A stretch of 64,000 nucleotides of DNA from Micromonospora sp. MP36. Lineage in GTDB: Bacteria > Actinomycetota > Actinomycetes > Mycobacteriales > Micromonosporaceae. Both the position numbers and the translations under genes were made by a program. Positions 8,943 to 20,774 of this stretch are shown here, piece after piece (positions within the stretch are counted from its first letter, which is position 1; each line of letters begins with the position of its first letter). The notes beneath the pieces were generated by a model. That model had not been told where the DNA came from and searched no databases. It was given only the letters and a program-made list of their open reading frames with translations. The stretch lies in contig NZ_VSFA01000028.1 in the NCBI RefSeq assembly GCF_008119785.1, positions 1-64,000 on the forward strand. Reading direction: 5' to 3'.

Positions 8943-9011
8943 GTCGAATTCTCGATCACTAGAAATGGATGGATCTTCGGGAAGAACAGCAGACAGCCTA
9001 GACCGCCGACG

Positions 9012-9061
9012 GTGACGCTGCGCAACATCTTTCGCGTAGCGGTCGGACCGCGCAGCGTCAC
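9012..9061 (-). promoter_or_regulatory. 12-bp perfect inverted repeat upstream of M20 gene
   Basis: GTGACGCTGCGC (9012-9023) is repeated in inverted orientation as GCGCAGCGTCAC (9050-9061) with a 26-nt spacer. It lies between the strong ribosome site at 9139-9144 and the favoured GTG start of the M20 gene, so in the transcript it would form a leader hairpin. It could be an attenuator or an operator; nothing more specific is visible. Confidence 0.4.
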
Positions 9062-9195
9062 GAATGCCCTGGTGGGAAGGCTCGAATATCTGCGGGACAG
9101 CAGGTAGATCGCGGTCGAACGCCGTCATCTGCCCCACACCTCCTACAACGCGTAACCGATTCAACGGTCACCAAATCCCGGGCCGTCGTTCCGAA

Positions 9196-9246
9196 TTGTC
9201 GCATTAGTCCCGGCAATTAACTGCCGGTCGGACAATTGCGCGACAA
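9196..9246. promoter_or_regulatory. nested palindrome in the M20 promoter region
   Basis: Outer arms TTGTCGC (9196-9202) and GCGACAA (9240-9246) enclose inner arms CCGGCA (9210-9215) and TGCCGG (9222-9227) around an AT-rich centre (ATTAAC). The two-level symmetry and the AT-rich setting upstream of the M20 gene suggest a binding site for a dimeric regulator or a small hairpin. No regulator gene adjoins it. Confidence 0.35.
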
Positions 9247-9646
9247 CAGTCGGCTGCCGGACGACTCCCCACGGTGACATGCCGGTCCACTGTGCGACCG
9301 CACAGTCTGTCCGTCCCGTTCACCCGACCGGGTTACCCGCATTCCGACCGACCACTCCAGCTCGGCGTGTCTGACGCCACGCCACGACCCGCAGCAGTCG
9401 TCCGCACACGTGCGCAAGCCGGGCCCCACTGCCCCCACGGCTCGCCGGACGGCCGGGCGACGCCGCCCGGCGGTTCCACTCCGAAGGTGCCGTCGGGCGG
9501 GCCGGCATCAGCCCGCCGGCACCCTCGCAGAGCCGTCTCCGCTTCCGCTCACGTGCGGGGAGACCATCGACTGTACGCCGCCACGGGGCCTCGCGGCGAT
9601 ACCCGTACGCCCAGGTCAAGCCGCGGATCGGACGACGCGGACCAGG

Positions 9647-9671
9647 CCGGGCACCCGCCTCGGGTGCCCGG
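9647..9671 (-). terminator. terminator of the acyl-CoA mutase gene
   Basis: An 11-bp perfect stem, CCGGGCACCCG / CGGGTGCCCGG, with a 3-nt loop starts 13 bp after the mutase stop codon. No U-tract follows, as is common in high-GC actinobacteria. Confidence 0.7.
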
Positions 9672-9683
9672 TCGGAAACCGGG

Positions 9684-11267
<1,584 letters not shown>

Positions 11268-11471
11268 TACCGGATGGTAGGACGCGGCCGGCGGTCGATG
11301 GGTGAGGGATACCGCACACCTGCGCCGGCCTGCTCGACGACAGGTGAGTAGCTGGCCACATACCGTCGAGTAGGTAAACGTCCGCCGCGTCGGGTTTCGC
11401 ATCGGGCGTCGGAACCAGCAAGATAGGGGGGTTGTGTCCCAGCCCCCTCGATATCCCCCGGTGGCTTTTCT

Positions 11472-13502
<2,031 letters not shown>

Positions 13503-13551
13503 GTCGAGGCCGACGGGCAGTGGTGCTCCGCCGCCGTGCTATCAAGAGGCA

Positions 13552-15219
13552 ATGGCGGCGGAAACCACTGATCTTGACGAGCTTCGCGACCGGGCCCAGC
13601 GCTGGCTCGACGACGACCCCGACCCGGCCAGCCGGGACGAGCTGCGGGCGGTCCTGGACGGACTGCCGGGCAGCGGCCCCGAGCTGGCCGACCGGTTCGC
13701 CGGGCACCTGACATTCGGCACCGCCGGGCTGCGTGGTCCGCTGCGCGCCGGCCCGAACGGGATGAACCTCGCGGTCGTCACCCAGGCCGCCGCCGGGCTG
13801 GTCACCTGGCTCGCCGACCAGGGCGGTGAAGGTCCGCTGGTCATCGGGTACGACGCCCGCTACGGCTCGCGGGCGTTCGCCGAGCGCACCGCCCAGGTCG
13901 CCACCGGCGCGGGTCGCCGGGCCCTGCTGCTGCCCCGCCCGCTGCCCACCCCGGTGCTGGCGTTCGCGGTGCGGCACCTCGGCGCGGTGGCCGGCGTCAT
14001 GGTCACCGCCAGTCACAACCCGCCGCAGGACAACGGCTACAAGGTCTACCTCGGCACACAGCTCGGCGGCGAACTGGGTGCGGGCGCACAGATCGTGCCA
14101 CCGGCCGACGCCGGCATCGAGGCGGCCATCCGGGCGGTCGGCCCGCTGGCGAAGGTGCCGCTCGGCCCGGCTGGCCAGGTGCTCGGCGACGACCTGGTCG
14201 CCGCGTACGTGGAGGGGGCCACCGCGGTGATCGACCCGGCTGGTTGGCGCGACCTGAAGGTGGCGTACACCCCGCTGCACGGGGTGGGCGCCGCGGTGCT
14301 GACCGCCGCCTTCACGCGGGCCGGGTTCGCGGTGCCGGGCGTGGTGCCCGACCAGGCCGAGCCGGACCCCGACTTCCCGACGGTGAACTTCCCCAACCCG
14401 GAGGAGCCGGGCGCGGTGGACCGGCTGGTCGCGCTGGCCCGCGACACGGGCGCGGACCTCGCCATCGCCAACGACCCGGACGCGGACCGCTGCGCCGTCG
14501 CCGTCCCGGACGGTGCGGGCAACTGGCGGATGCTGCGCGGCGACGAGGTGGGCGCGCTGCTCGCCGACCACCTGATGCGCCGCGGGGTGACCGGCCTGTA
14601 CGCCACCACCATCGTGTCCTCGTCCCTGCTCCGGGCCATGTGCGCCGCCCGGAGCCTGCCGTACGACGAGACGCTGACCGGGTTCAAGTGGATCGTCCGG
14701 GCCGGGGGCGGAAGCGAGCCGCTCGTCTTCGGGTACGAGGAGGCGCTCGGCTACTGCGTCGCGCCGGAGCACGTCCGCGACAAGGACGGCATCACCGCCG
14801 CGCTGACCGTCGCCGAACTGGCCGCCGGTCTCAAGGCCCAGGACCGTACGCTCACCGACCGGCTCGACGAGCTGGCCGCCGAGTTCGGCGTGCACCACAC
14901 CGACCAACTGTCGGTCCGGGTGGACGACCTGCGGGAGATCGCCGGGATGATGGCCCGGATCCGGGCGGCCACCCCGGAGACGCTGCTCGGGCACCGGGTC
15001 ACCGAGGCGCAGGACCTGCTCCCCGGCGCGGACGTGGTGATCCTGCGGACCGACGCGGCCCGGGTGGTGATCCGTCCCTCCGGCACCGAGCCGAAGCTCA
15101 AGGCGTACCTGGAGGTGGTGGAGCCGGTCGCGAACGGCGACGTCCCCACGGCCCGCACCCGCGCCCAGGCCGCCGTCACCGCCCTCCGCACCGAGATCGC
15201 CACCGCCCTCGGCCTCTGA
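13552..15219 (+). CDS. phospho-sugar mutase (phosphoglucomutase/phosphomannomutase family)
   Basis: A 555-residue alpha-D-phosphohexomutase, cytosolic, interconverting sugar 1- and 6-phosphates. It has the phosphoserine loop TASHNPPQDNGYKVY (about 150-164), the Mg-binding DPDADR motif (about 309-314), a sugar-binding GYEEALGY loop (about 395-402) and the C-terminal phosphate-binding RPSGTEPKLKAY loop. The length and the FGTAGLRG opening match the PGM2-like (actinobacterial phosphomannomutase) subgroup. AAGAGG lies a few bases before the ATG. It may act with the glycogen/maltodextrin enzymes, but there is no direct linkage here. It ends at a strong bidirectional hairpin. Confidence 0.9.
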   Translation: MAAETTDLDELRDRAQRWLDDDPDPASRDELRAVLDGLPGSGPELADRFAGHLTFGTAGLRGPLRAGPNGMNLAVVTQAAAGLVTWLADQGGEGPLVIGYDARYGSRAFAERTAQVATGAGRRALLLPRPLPTPVLAFAVRHLGAVAGVMVTASHNPPQDNGYKVYLGTQLGGELGAGAQIVPPADAGIEAAIRAVGPLAKVPLGPAGQVLGDDLVAAYVEGATAVIDPAGWRDLKVAYTPLHGVGAAVLTAAFTRAGFAVPGVVPDQAEPDPDFPTVNFPNPEEPGAVDRLVALARDTGADLAIANDPDADRCAVAVPDGAGNWRMLRGDEVGALLADHLMRRGVTGLYATTIVSSSLLRAMCAARSLPYDETLTGFKWIVRAGGGSEPLVFGYEEALGYCVAPEHVRDKDGITAALTVAELAAGLKAQDRTLTDRLDELAAEFGVHHTDQLSVRVDDLREIAGMMARIRAATPETLLGHRVTEAQDLLPGADVVILRTDAARVVIRPSGTEPKLKAYLEVVEPVANGDVPTARTRAQAAVTALRTEIATALGL

Positions 15220-15239
15220 CCCACCCGCCCACCCAACGT

Positions 15240-15292
15240 GATCATGAAGTTAGCGGCGCGGAAAGCTTTTCCGGCGCCGCTAACTCATGATC
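15240..15292. terminator. bidirectional terminator hairpin (GTTAGCGGCGC stem)
   Basis: GATCATGA (+1 nt) GTTAGCGGCGC pairs with GCGCCGCTAAC TCATGATC; the loop is itself nearly self-complementary (GGAAAGCTTTTCC). It sits between two convergent genes, 20 bp after the mutase stop and 32 bp after the GOLPH3-like stop. Its GGAAAG core links it to the hairpins at 16072, 20229 and 52387. Confidence 0.8.
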
Positions 15293-15324
15293 GACGGGCT
15301 GGGGCAGGGGGCAGGGCAAGTGGG

Positions 15325-16002
15325 TTAGGGGCGCTTGCCGAGGGCGGCGTCTACGGCCTGGGCCAGGGCGGCGACGACCAGGCCGATGGAGGGGCGGACC
15401 ACAGAGTCGTCCAGGCTGACGTTGCCGGAGAAGCCGGCGCCGCCGGCGATCTCCTCCAGCCGGCGGCGGGCGTCCCGGGCGTCCTCGCCGGTCAGGCCGA
15501 GCGCCGGTTCCATCCGCAGCACCGCCACCAGAGTGGCGAGCGCCGCGGTCCGCTCGTCGGGCACCTGGCCTTCGGTCAGCGCCTCGGCCAGCCGGCGGCG
15601 GATGTCCGCCTCCACCGAGGCGTCCGCCACCGGGTACCGGTGCACGTGGATGAAGCCCAGCTCGGTCTCGTCGATGTCTTGGACCACGCCCCGCCCGCAG
15701 AGGTCGCCGAGGATCCGGTCACGCAGGCCGTGCCGCAGCCGCTGCACCCAGGACGACGGAGTGTGCGGCGTGTCGGCGGCGATCCGGGCGAGAACCTCGT
15801 CGGCGATCGGCTCGCCGGTCGGGGCCGGGTCGGTCACCGCCAGGGACCCGTCCGCGTACGCGATCCGGCCGGCCAGGGCCAGCTCGACCAGCACCGCGGC
15901 GGCCATCCCGAGGTCCAGGCTGATCCGGGGCATGGTCGCCTTGCCGGTTTCGTCGTCGTAGGCGAGGAGCAGCAACTCTTCGGCGAGCGCAACACCAGTC
16001 AT
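15325..16002 (-). CDS. GOLPH3/VPS74-like (GPP34) protein
   Basis: A 225-residue, mostly helical soluble protein. The start (ALAEELLLLAYDDETGKATMPRI), the LELALAGRI-type segment, and the C-terminal AALATLVAVLRMEPAL ... RRRLEEIAGG regions match the GPP34 family, whose eukaryotic members bind phosphatidylinositol-4-phosphate at the Golgi. Actinobacteria carry many copies, and their role is unknown. No membrane helix or signal is present. The ATG is supported by the conserved N-terminus. A hairpin lies upstream (16072-16125), separating it from upp. Confidence 0.82.
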   Translation of the reverse strand: MTGVALAEELLLLAYDDETGKATMPRISLDLGMAAAVLVELALAGRIAYADGSLAVTDPAPTGEPIADEVLARIAADTPHTPSSWVQRLRHGLRDRILGDLCGRGVVQDIDETELGFIHVHRYPVADASVEADIRRRLAEALTEGQVPDERTAALATLVAVLRMEPALGLTGEDARDARRRLEEIAGGAGFSGNVSLDDSVVRPSIGLVVAALAQAVDAALGKRP

Positions 16003-16071
16003 GGCCCGGAACGGTAGCGGCTTCCCGCACCTCGTGCACGGACTCGCCCCACGCGGCTCGCGCGGTCGACT

Positions 16072-16125
16072 GATTCACGGAAAGAGGGCGCATTCCTCAC
16101 CGGATGGGCCCTCTTTCCGGGAATC
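16072..16125 (-). terminator. terminator hairpin after upp (GGAAAGAG family)
   Basis: CGGAAAGAGGGC (16078-16089) pairs perfectly with GCCCTCTTTCCG (16108-16119), with additional outer pairing GATTC/GAATC. It starts 35 bp after the upp stop codon. The TTCACGGAAAGAG lead and CGGATGG before the right arm are shared with the hairpin at 20229-20268. Confidence 0.75.
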
Positions 16126-16159
16126 TGCGCCTCGGTCGACGGAGCCGGCCGAGGGTTGG

Positions 16160-16792
16160 TCAGAAGCGGGGCATGCCGCCGAACTGGCGGTCGCCGGCGT
16201 CGCCCAGGCCGGGGACGATGAACATCCGGTCGTTGAGGCCCTCGTCGATCGAGGCGGTGACCAGACGCAGCGGCAGGCCGGACCGCTCCAGCCGCTCGAT
16301 TCCGACCGGCGCGGCGAGCACGCAGAGCACGGTGATGTCGGTGCAACCGCGGTCGGCGAGCAGCCGGCAGCAGTGCTCCAGCGAGCCGCCGGTGGCCAGC
16401 ATCGGGTCGAGCACCAGCACCGGCAGGCCGCTCAGGTCGCGGGGCAGCGACTCCATGTAGGCACGCGGCTCGAACGTCTGCTCGTCGCGGGCCAGGCCGA
16501 CGAAGCCCATGGACGACTCGGGCAGCAGACCGAGGGCGGCGTCGGCCATGCCGAGACCGGCCCGCAGCACCGGCACGAGCAGCGGGGGGTTCGCCAGCCG
16601 GGTGCCCTCGGTCGCGGTGACCGGGGTCTGGATCGGGTACTTCTCGACGGGGAAGGAGCGCGCTGCCTCGTACACCAGCATCGTGGTGAGTTCGTGCAGC
16701 GCGGCCCGGAACGACGCCGAGTCGGTCCGGGCGTCCCGCATCGCGGTCAGCCGCGCCTGGGCGAGCGGGTGGTCAATGACGTGTACGTCCAC
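16160..16792 (-). CDS. upp: uracil phosphoribosyltransferase
   Basis: A 210-residue type I phosphoribosyltransferase that makes UMP from uracil and PRPP (pyrimidine salvage). The length is standard. Key motifs are VPVLRAGLGMADA (about 73-85), the PRPP loop LVLDPMLATGGSLEHC (about 126-141), and the uracil-binding C-terminal end with IVPGLGDAGDRQFG. The N-terminal VIDHPLAQARLTAMRD is the usual family start, confirming the ATG. It is divergent from the deoC operon; together they feed salvage of nucleobase and sugar moieties. Confidence 0.96.
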   Translation of the reverse strand: MDVHVIDHPLAQARLTAMRDARTDSASFRAALHELTTMLVYEAARSFPVEKYPIQTPVTATEGTRLANPPLLVPVLRAGLGMADAALGLLPESSMGFVGLARDEQTFEPRAYMESLPRDLSGLPVLVLDPMLATGGSLEHCCRLLADRGCTDITVLCVLAAPVGIERLERSGLPLRLVTASIDEGLNDRMFIVPGLGDAGDRQFGGMPRF

Positions 16793-16915
16793 GAACGCTC
16801 AACCTACCGGTCGGGCCGGCCGCGCACCGCAGGTGCCGGGTGACCAGCGACCCCGCTCACGTGTGGCACTCACGATCGCGCCATCGTGATCAAGATCGCA
16901 CCCGGCGGTGATGCG

Positions 16916-16921
16916 TACTAT
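16916..16921 (+). promoter_or_regulatory. -10 box of a leaderless deoC transcript
   Basis: TACTAT ends 7 bp before the ATG at 16929. There is no Shine-Dalgarno in front of either possible start codon. This places the transcription start at or next to the ATG, favouring a leaderless mRNA. The GTG/ATG at 16908/16911 lie upstream of this -10 box and would not be transcribed from it. Confidence 0.55.
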
Positions 16922-16928
16922 TCACGGC

Positions 16929-17888
16929 ATGACGGCGACAGCGACGTCGGCCCGGTCGGACCTCTCCGAGCTGGGACGATCCGAGACCGCTCTGCGGACC
17001 TTCCTGCACGGCCTGCCAGGCGTGGATCAGGTCGGCGCGGAGCAGCGGGCGGCACAACTCGGCACCCGCTCCATCAAGACCACGGCCAAGGCCCAGGCGA
17101 TCGACCTGGCGATCCGGATGGTCGACCTGACCACCCTGGAAGGGGCCGACACCCCCGGCAAGGTGCGGGCGCTCGCCACCAAGGCGCTGCGCCCCGATCC
17201 GGCCGACCCGTCCTGCCCGCACGTCGGCGCCGTCTGCGTCTATCCGTCGATGGTCCCGTACGTGGCGGAGGTGCTGCGCGGATCCGGCGTGCACCTGGCC
17301 AGCGTGGCGACCGCGTTCCCGTCCGGCCAGGCCCCGCTGGAGGTGAAGCTCGCCGACACCCGGGCCGCCGTCGCGGCCGGCGCCGACGAGATCGACATGG
17401 TGATCAACCGGGGCGCGTTCCTGGCCGGCCGCTACCAGGAGGTCTACGACGAGATCGTGGCCACCAAGGAGGCCTGCGGGGACGCCCACCTCAAGGTGAT
17501 CCTGGAGACCGGCGAGCTGGCCACGTACGACAACGTGCGGCGGGCCTCCTGGCTGGCCATGCTGGCCGGCGGCGACTTCATCAAGACCTCCACCGGCAAG
17601 GTCCCGGTCGCGGCCACCCCGCCGGTGACCCTGGTGATGCTGGAGGCGGTCCGCGACTTCCGCGCCGCCACCGGGCGGCAGGTCGGCGTGAAGCCGGCCG
17701 GCGGCATCAAGACCAGCAAGGACGCGATCAAGTACCTGGTCATGGTCAACGAGACCGTCGGCCCGGACTGGCTGGACCCGGACTGGTTCCGGTTCGGCGC
17801 GTCCAGCCTGCTGAACGACCTGCTGATGCAGCGGACCAAGCTGACGACCGGCGTCTACTCCGGTCCCGACTACTTCACCCTGGACTGA
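16929..17888 (+). CDS. deoC: deoxyribose-phosphate aldolase
   Basis: A 319-residue class I aldolase that splits 2-deoxyribose-5-phosphate into glyceraldehyde-3-phosphate and acetaldehyde. The Schiff-base lysine is K219 in FIKTSTGK; the partner lysine is K255 in GVKPAGGIKTS. Other landmarks are GAVCVYPSMVPY and AFPSGQAPLEVK. It is longer than E. coli DeoC (about 259) but normal for the actinobacterial/eukaryote-like form. Two aldehyde dehydrogenase-family genes follow directly (5 bp gap, then 8 bp overlap), and these could oxidise the acetaldehyde released. The start was chosen from the TACTAT box 7 bp upstream. Confidence 0.93.
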   Translation: MTATATSARSDLSELGRSETALRTFLHGLPGVDQVGAEQRAAQLGTRSIKTTAKAQAIDLAIRMVDLTTLEGADTPGKVRALATKALRPDPADPSCPHVGAVCVYPSMVPYVAEVLRGSGVHLASVATAFPSGQAPLEVKLADTRAAVAAGADEIDMVINRGAFLAGRYQEVYDEIVATKEACGDAHLKVILETGELATYDNVRRASWLAMLAGGDFIKTSTGKVPVAATPPVTLVMLEAVRDFRAATGRQVGVKPAGGIKTSKDAIKYLVMVNETVGPDWLDPDWFRFGASSLLNDLLMQRTKLTTGVYSGPDYFTLD

Positions 17889-17893
17889 GCGCG

Positions 17894-19324
17894 ATGTTCG
17901 AATACGCACCCGCCCCCGAGTCGCGCTCGGTGGTGGACATCAAGCCCTCGTACGGCCTGTTCGTCGACGGCAGGTTCGTCGACCCGGTCGACGGCGGCAG
18001 CTTCAAGTCGATCAACCCGGCCTCCGAGGAGGTCCTCGCCGAGGTCGCCGAGGCCGGCAGCGAGGACGTGGACCGCGCGGTCCGCGCCGCGCGCAAGGCG
18101 TACGAGAAGGTCTGGGGTCCGATGCCGGGCCGCGACCGGGCGAAGTATCTGTTCCGGATCGCCCGGCTGATCCAGGAGCGCTCCCGCGAGCTGGCGGTGC
18201 TCGAGTCGCTGGACAACGGCAAGCCGATCAAGGAGTCCCGGGACGTCGACGTCCCGCTGGTCGCCGCGCACTTCTTCTACTACGCGGGCTGGGCCGACAA
18301 GCTCAACCACGCGGGCTTCGGGCCGGCCCCGCAGCCGCTCGGGGTGGCCGCCCAGGTCATCCCGTGGAACTTCCCGCTGCTCATGCTGGCCTGGAAGATC
18401 GCCCCCGCGCTCGCCGCCGGCAACACGGTGGTGCTGAAGCCGGCCGAGACCACCCCGCTGACCGCGCTGCTCTTCGCCGAGATCTGCCAGCAGGCCGACC
18501 TGCCGGCCGGCGTGGTCAACATCGTCACCGGCGCCGGCGGCACCGGCCGGACGCTGGTCGAGCACCCGGGCGTGGACAAGGTCGCGTTCACCGGCTCGAC
18601 CGAGGTCGGCAAGGCCATCGCCCGCGCGGTCGCCGGCACCCGCAAGAAGCTCACCCTCGAACTGGGCGGCAAGGCCGCCAACATCGTCTTCGACGACGCG
18701 CCGGTCGACCAGGCCGTCGAGGGGATCGTCAACGGCATCTTCTTCAACCAGGGGCACGTCTGCTGCGCCGGCTCCCGCCTCCTGGTCCAGGAGTCGGTCG
18801 CCGACCGGGTGCTGGAGTCGCTGAAGCGCCGGATGGCCCAGCTGCGGGTCGGTGACCCGCTGGACAAGAACACCGACATCGGGGCGATCAACTCGGCCGC
18901 CCAGCTGGAGCGGATCCGCGAACTCTCCGAGGCCGGCGCCGCCGAGGGCGCCGAGCGCTGGTCGCCCGCCTGCGAGCTGCCCGAGCGGGGCTTCTGGTTC
19001 GCGCCGACCATCTTCACTGGGGTCACCCAGGCGCACCGGATCGCCCGGGAGGAGATCTTCGGGCCGGTGCTGTCCGTGCTCACCTTCCGCACCCCGGCCG
19101 AGGCGGTGGAGAAGGCGAACAACACCCCGTACGGGCTGTCGGCCGGGATCTGGACCGACAAGGGCTCCCGCATCCTGTGGCTGGCCGACCGGCTCCGCGC
19201 CGGCGTGGTCTGGGCCAACACGTTCAACAAGTTCGACCCCACCTCGCCGTTCGGCGGCTACAAGGAGTCGGGCTACGGCCGCGAGGGCGGCCGGCACGGG
19301 CTGGAGGCGTACCTCAATGTCTGA
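17894..19324 (+). CDS. aldehyde dehydrogenase (catalytically complete)
   Basis: A 476-residue NAD(P)-dependent aldehyde dehydrogenase. Residues 17-25 (YGLFVDGRF) open the fold. IPWNFPLLMLAWKIAPALAAGNTVVLKPAE is the cofactor region (about 155-185), FTGSTEVG the turn at the cofactor, ELGGK holds the catalytic Glu256, and GHVCCAGSR holds the nucleophile (Cys290 or Cys291). The C-terminal EEIFGPVLSV and SPFGGYKESG motifs are present. Its position after deoC suggests acetaldehyde or a related product as substrate. The pairing with the next gene resembles the two halves of ALDH16 (see that entry). Confidence 0.92.
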   Translation: MFEYAPAPESRSVVDIKPSYGLFVDGRFVDPVDGGSFKSINPASEEVLAEVAEAGSEDVDRAVRAARKAYEKVWGPMPGRDRAKYLFRIARLIQERSRELAVLESLDNGKPIKESRDVDVPLVAAHFFYYAGWADKLNHAGFGPAPQPLGVAAQVIPWNFPLLMLAWKIAPALAAGNTVVLKPAETTPLTALLFAEICQQADLPAGVVNIVTGAGGTGRTLVEHPGVDKVAFTGSTEVGKAIARAVAGTRKKLTLELGGKAANIVFDDAPVDQAVEGIVNGIFFNQGHVCCAGSRLLVQESVADRVLESLKRRMAQLRVGDPLDKNTDIGAINSAAQLERIRELSEAGAAEGAERWSPACELPERGFWFAPTIFTGVTQAHRIAREEIFGPVLSVLTFRTPAEAVEKANNTPYGLSAGIWTDKGSRILWLADRLRAGVVWANTFNKFDPTSPFGGYKESGYGREGGRHGLEAYLNV

Positions 19325-20141
19325 GCGGGTCGCGGTACGCAAGACGTACAAGCTCTTCATCGGCGGGAAGTTCCCGCGCAGCGAGTCGGGACGGTCGTAC
19401 ATCGTGCAGGACTCCAATGTCGTACTGGCCTCCCGCAAGGACGCGCGTGACGCGGTCGTCGCCGCCCGGGCCGCCGTGAAGGGCTGGGCCGGGGCGACCG
19501 CGTACAACCGCGGGCAGATCCTCTACCGGGTCGCCGAGATGCTGGAGGGCCGCCGGGAGCAGTTCATCGCGCTCGGCGTGCCGGCCGCCGAGGTGGACGC
19601 GGCGATCGACCGCTGGGTCTGGTACGCCGGCTGGTCCGACAAGCTCCCCCAGGTGTACGGCGGCGCGAACCCGGTGGCCGGGCCGTACTTCAACCTGTCG
19701 GCGCCCGAGCCGACCGGCGTGGTGGCGGTGGTGGCCCCCGAGGCGCCGGCGCTGCTCGGCCTGGTCAGTGTGATCGCCCCGGCGATCGTCACCGGCAACA
19801 CCGTGGTGGTGGCGGCCTCCCCGGCGCAGCCGCTGCCGGCGGTGGCCCTGGCCGAGGTGCTGGCCACCTCCGACCTGCCGGGCGGGGTGGTCAACCTCCT
19901 CACCGGCCGGATCACCGAGACGGTGCCCACGCTGGCCGCGCACATGGACGTCAACGCGATCGACCTGACCGGGGTGAGTGACGCCGAACTGGCCGCCGAG
20001 CTGGAGGTCAAGGCGGCGGAGAACCTGAAGCGGGTGCTCCGGCCGGCGGCGGCCGATCACGACTGGTTCGCGGATCCGGGCGTGGGGCGGATGACTGTGC
20101 TGCTGGAGACGAAGACTGTGTGGCATCCGAAGGGTGTCTGA
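19317..20141 (+). CDS. half-length, cysteine-free aldehyde dehydrogenase homologue
   Basis: A 274-residue protein homologous to the N-terminal cofactor-binding half of aldehyde dehydrogenases: KLFIGGKFPRSESGRSY opens the fold, then AAVKGWAGATAYNRGQILYRVAEML, a modified cofactor segment (VVAVVAPEAPALLGLVSVIAPAIVTGNTVVV) and LPGGVVNLLTG. The catalytic domain is missing and the whole sequence contains no cysteine, so it cannot be an active dehydrogenase. It starts inside the preceding ALDH gene (8-bp overlap), so the two are translationally coupled and probably form a complex. ALDH16 enzymes consist of one active ALDH followed by an inactive truncated one; this pair (476 + 274) may be a split form. 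That comparison is inference. Confidence 0.8.
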   Translation: MSERVAVRKTYKLFIGGKFPRSESGRSYIVQDSNVVLASRKDARDAVVAARAAVKGWAGATAYNRGQILYRVAEMLEGRREQFIALGVPAAEVDAAIDRWVWYAGWSDKLPQVYGGANPVAGPYFNLSAPEPTGVVAVVAPEAPALLGLVSVIAPAIVTGNTVVVAASPAQPLPAVALAEVLATSDLPGGVVNLLTGRITETVPTLAAHMDVNAIDLTGVSDAELAAELEVKAAENLKRVLRPAAADHDWFADPGVGRMTVLLETKTVWHPKGV

Positions 20142-20228
20142 GCTTGGGGGGTTCCGGCTCGGTGGCTGGTGCCCAGCGTTGGGTCCTCGGTCAGCGGGGT
20201 TTTCCTCCTCAAGATCGCACTAGTTCAC

Positions 20229-20268
20229 GGAAAGAGTGGTCTCCGCGTGGCGGATGGCCACTCTTTCC
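20229..20268 (+). terminator. terminator hairpin of the deoC operon (GGAAAGAG family)
   Basis: GGAAAGAGTGG (20229-20239) pairs perfectly with CCACTCTTTCC (20258-20268). It begins 87 bp after the half-ALDH stop. The sequence AAGATCGCAC just upstream also occurs upstream of deoC (16892-16901). Confidence 0.75.
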
Positions 20269-20310
20269 ATGTATGAGGCCACTCCGTCCAGGCGGGGCGG
20301 AGGGGGTCTA

Positions 20311-20326
20311 CTACGGGGGGTAGGAT
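20311..20326 (+). promoter_or_regulatory. blaI promoter with overlapping dyad
   Basis: TAGGAT (20321-20326) ends 6 bp before the GTG start and acts as a -10 box of a probably leaderless gene. CTAC (20311-20314) and GTAG (20320-20323) form an inverted repeat overlapping it. A BlaI-type repressor bound here would block its own promoter. The cydA promoter has a similar arrangement. Confidence 0.5.
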
Positions 20327-20332
20327 TGGGGC

Positions 20333-20764
20333 GTGACTCGGCTGGGTGATCTCGAACGTGCGGTGATGGACGTCCTGTGGGACATGGTCCCGGGCACGTC
20401 GGACGGGGTGACCGTCCGCGAGGTCGCCGACGCTCTGGACGGGCGCGAGCTGGCGTACACGACGGTGATGACCGTGCTCGACCGGCTCGCCGGCAAGGGC
20501 ATGGTGCAGCGCCAGCGGGAGGGCCGGGCCTGGCGGTACCGCGCCGCGGGCAGCCGGGAGGCGCACATCGCCCAGCTCATGCTCGACGCCCTCGACCTCG
20601 GCGGCAGCCGGGACGCCGCGCTGGTGCGCTTCGCCCGCTCGGTGACCGGCACCGAGGCGGAGGTGCTGCGCGCGGCGCTGAGCGCCGAGGCCGGGCTGAC
20701 GGACCGGGTCGAGGACCCGCAGGCCGGGCAGCCGCCGCTCGCCGACGAGGCGACGGACCGGTAG
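20333..20764 (+). CDS. blaI: BlaI/MecI/CopY-family transcriptional repressor
   Basis: A 143-residue winged-helix repressor. Residues about 5-75 carry the HTH (GDLERAVMDVLWD, VTVREVADAL, LAYTTVMTVLDRLAGKGMVQRQREGRAWRYR), and the C-terminal helix (LVRFARSVTGTEAEVLRAAL) is the dimerisation part. Family repressors are inactivated through a partner M56 membrane protease, and such a gene follows 10 bp downstream. The presumed operator covers its own -10 region. A similar site in front of cydA suggests that the regulon includes cytochrome bd rather than a beta-lactamase, which is absent here. Confidence 0.9.
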   Translation: MTRLGDLERAVMDVLWDMVPGTSDGVTVREVADALDGRELAYTTVMTVLDRLAGKGMVQRQREGRAWRYRAAGSREAHIAQLMLDALDLGGSRDAALVRFARSVTGTEAEVLRAALSAEAGLTDRVEDPQAGQPPLADEATDR

Positions 20765-20774
20765 GGCGGCGGCC

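Larger units (their letters stand above)
8943..9683. other. long intergenic region with two dyads and a terminator
   Basis: About 740 bp with no supported gene. It is less GC-rich than the surroundings around 9150-9250. It holds a 12-bp inverted repeat (9012-9061), a nested palindrome (9196-9246) and the terminator of the mutase gene (9647-9671). The part 8943-9128 is open in frame with the M20 gene. In 9250-9640 I see no RNA gene, repeat or ORF with plausible codon use. Confidence 0.55.

Noticed and set aside
16908..16928. GTG/ATG start for deoC at 16908/16911
   Set aside because: Both lie upstream of the TACTAT -10 box and have no ribosome site.
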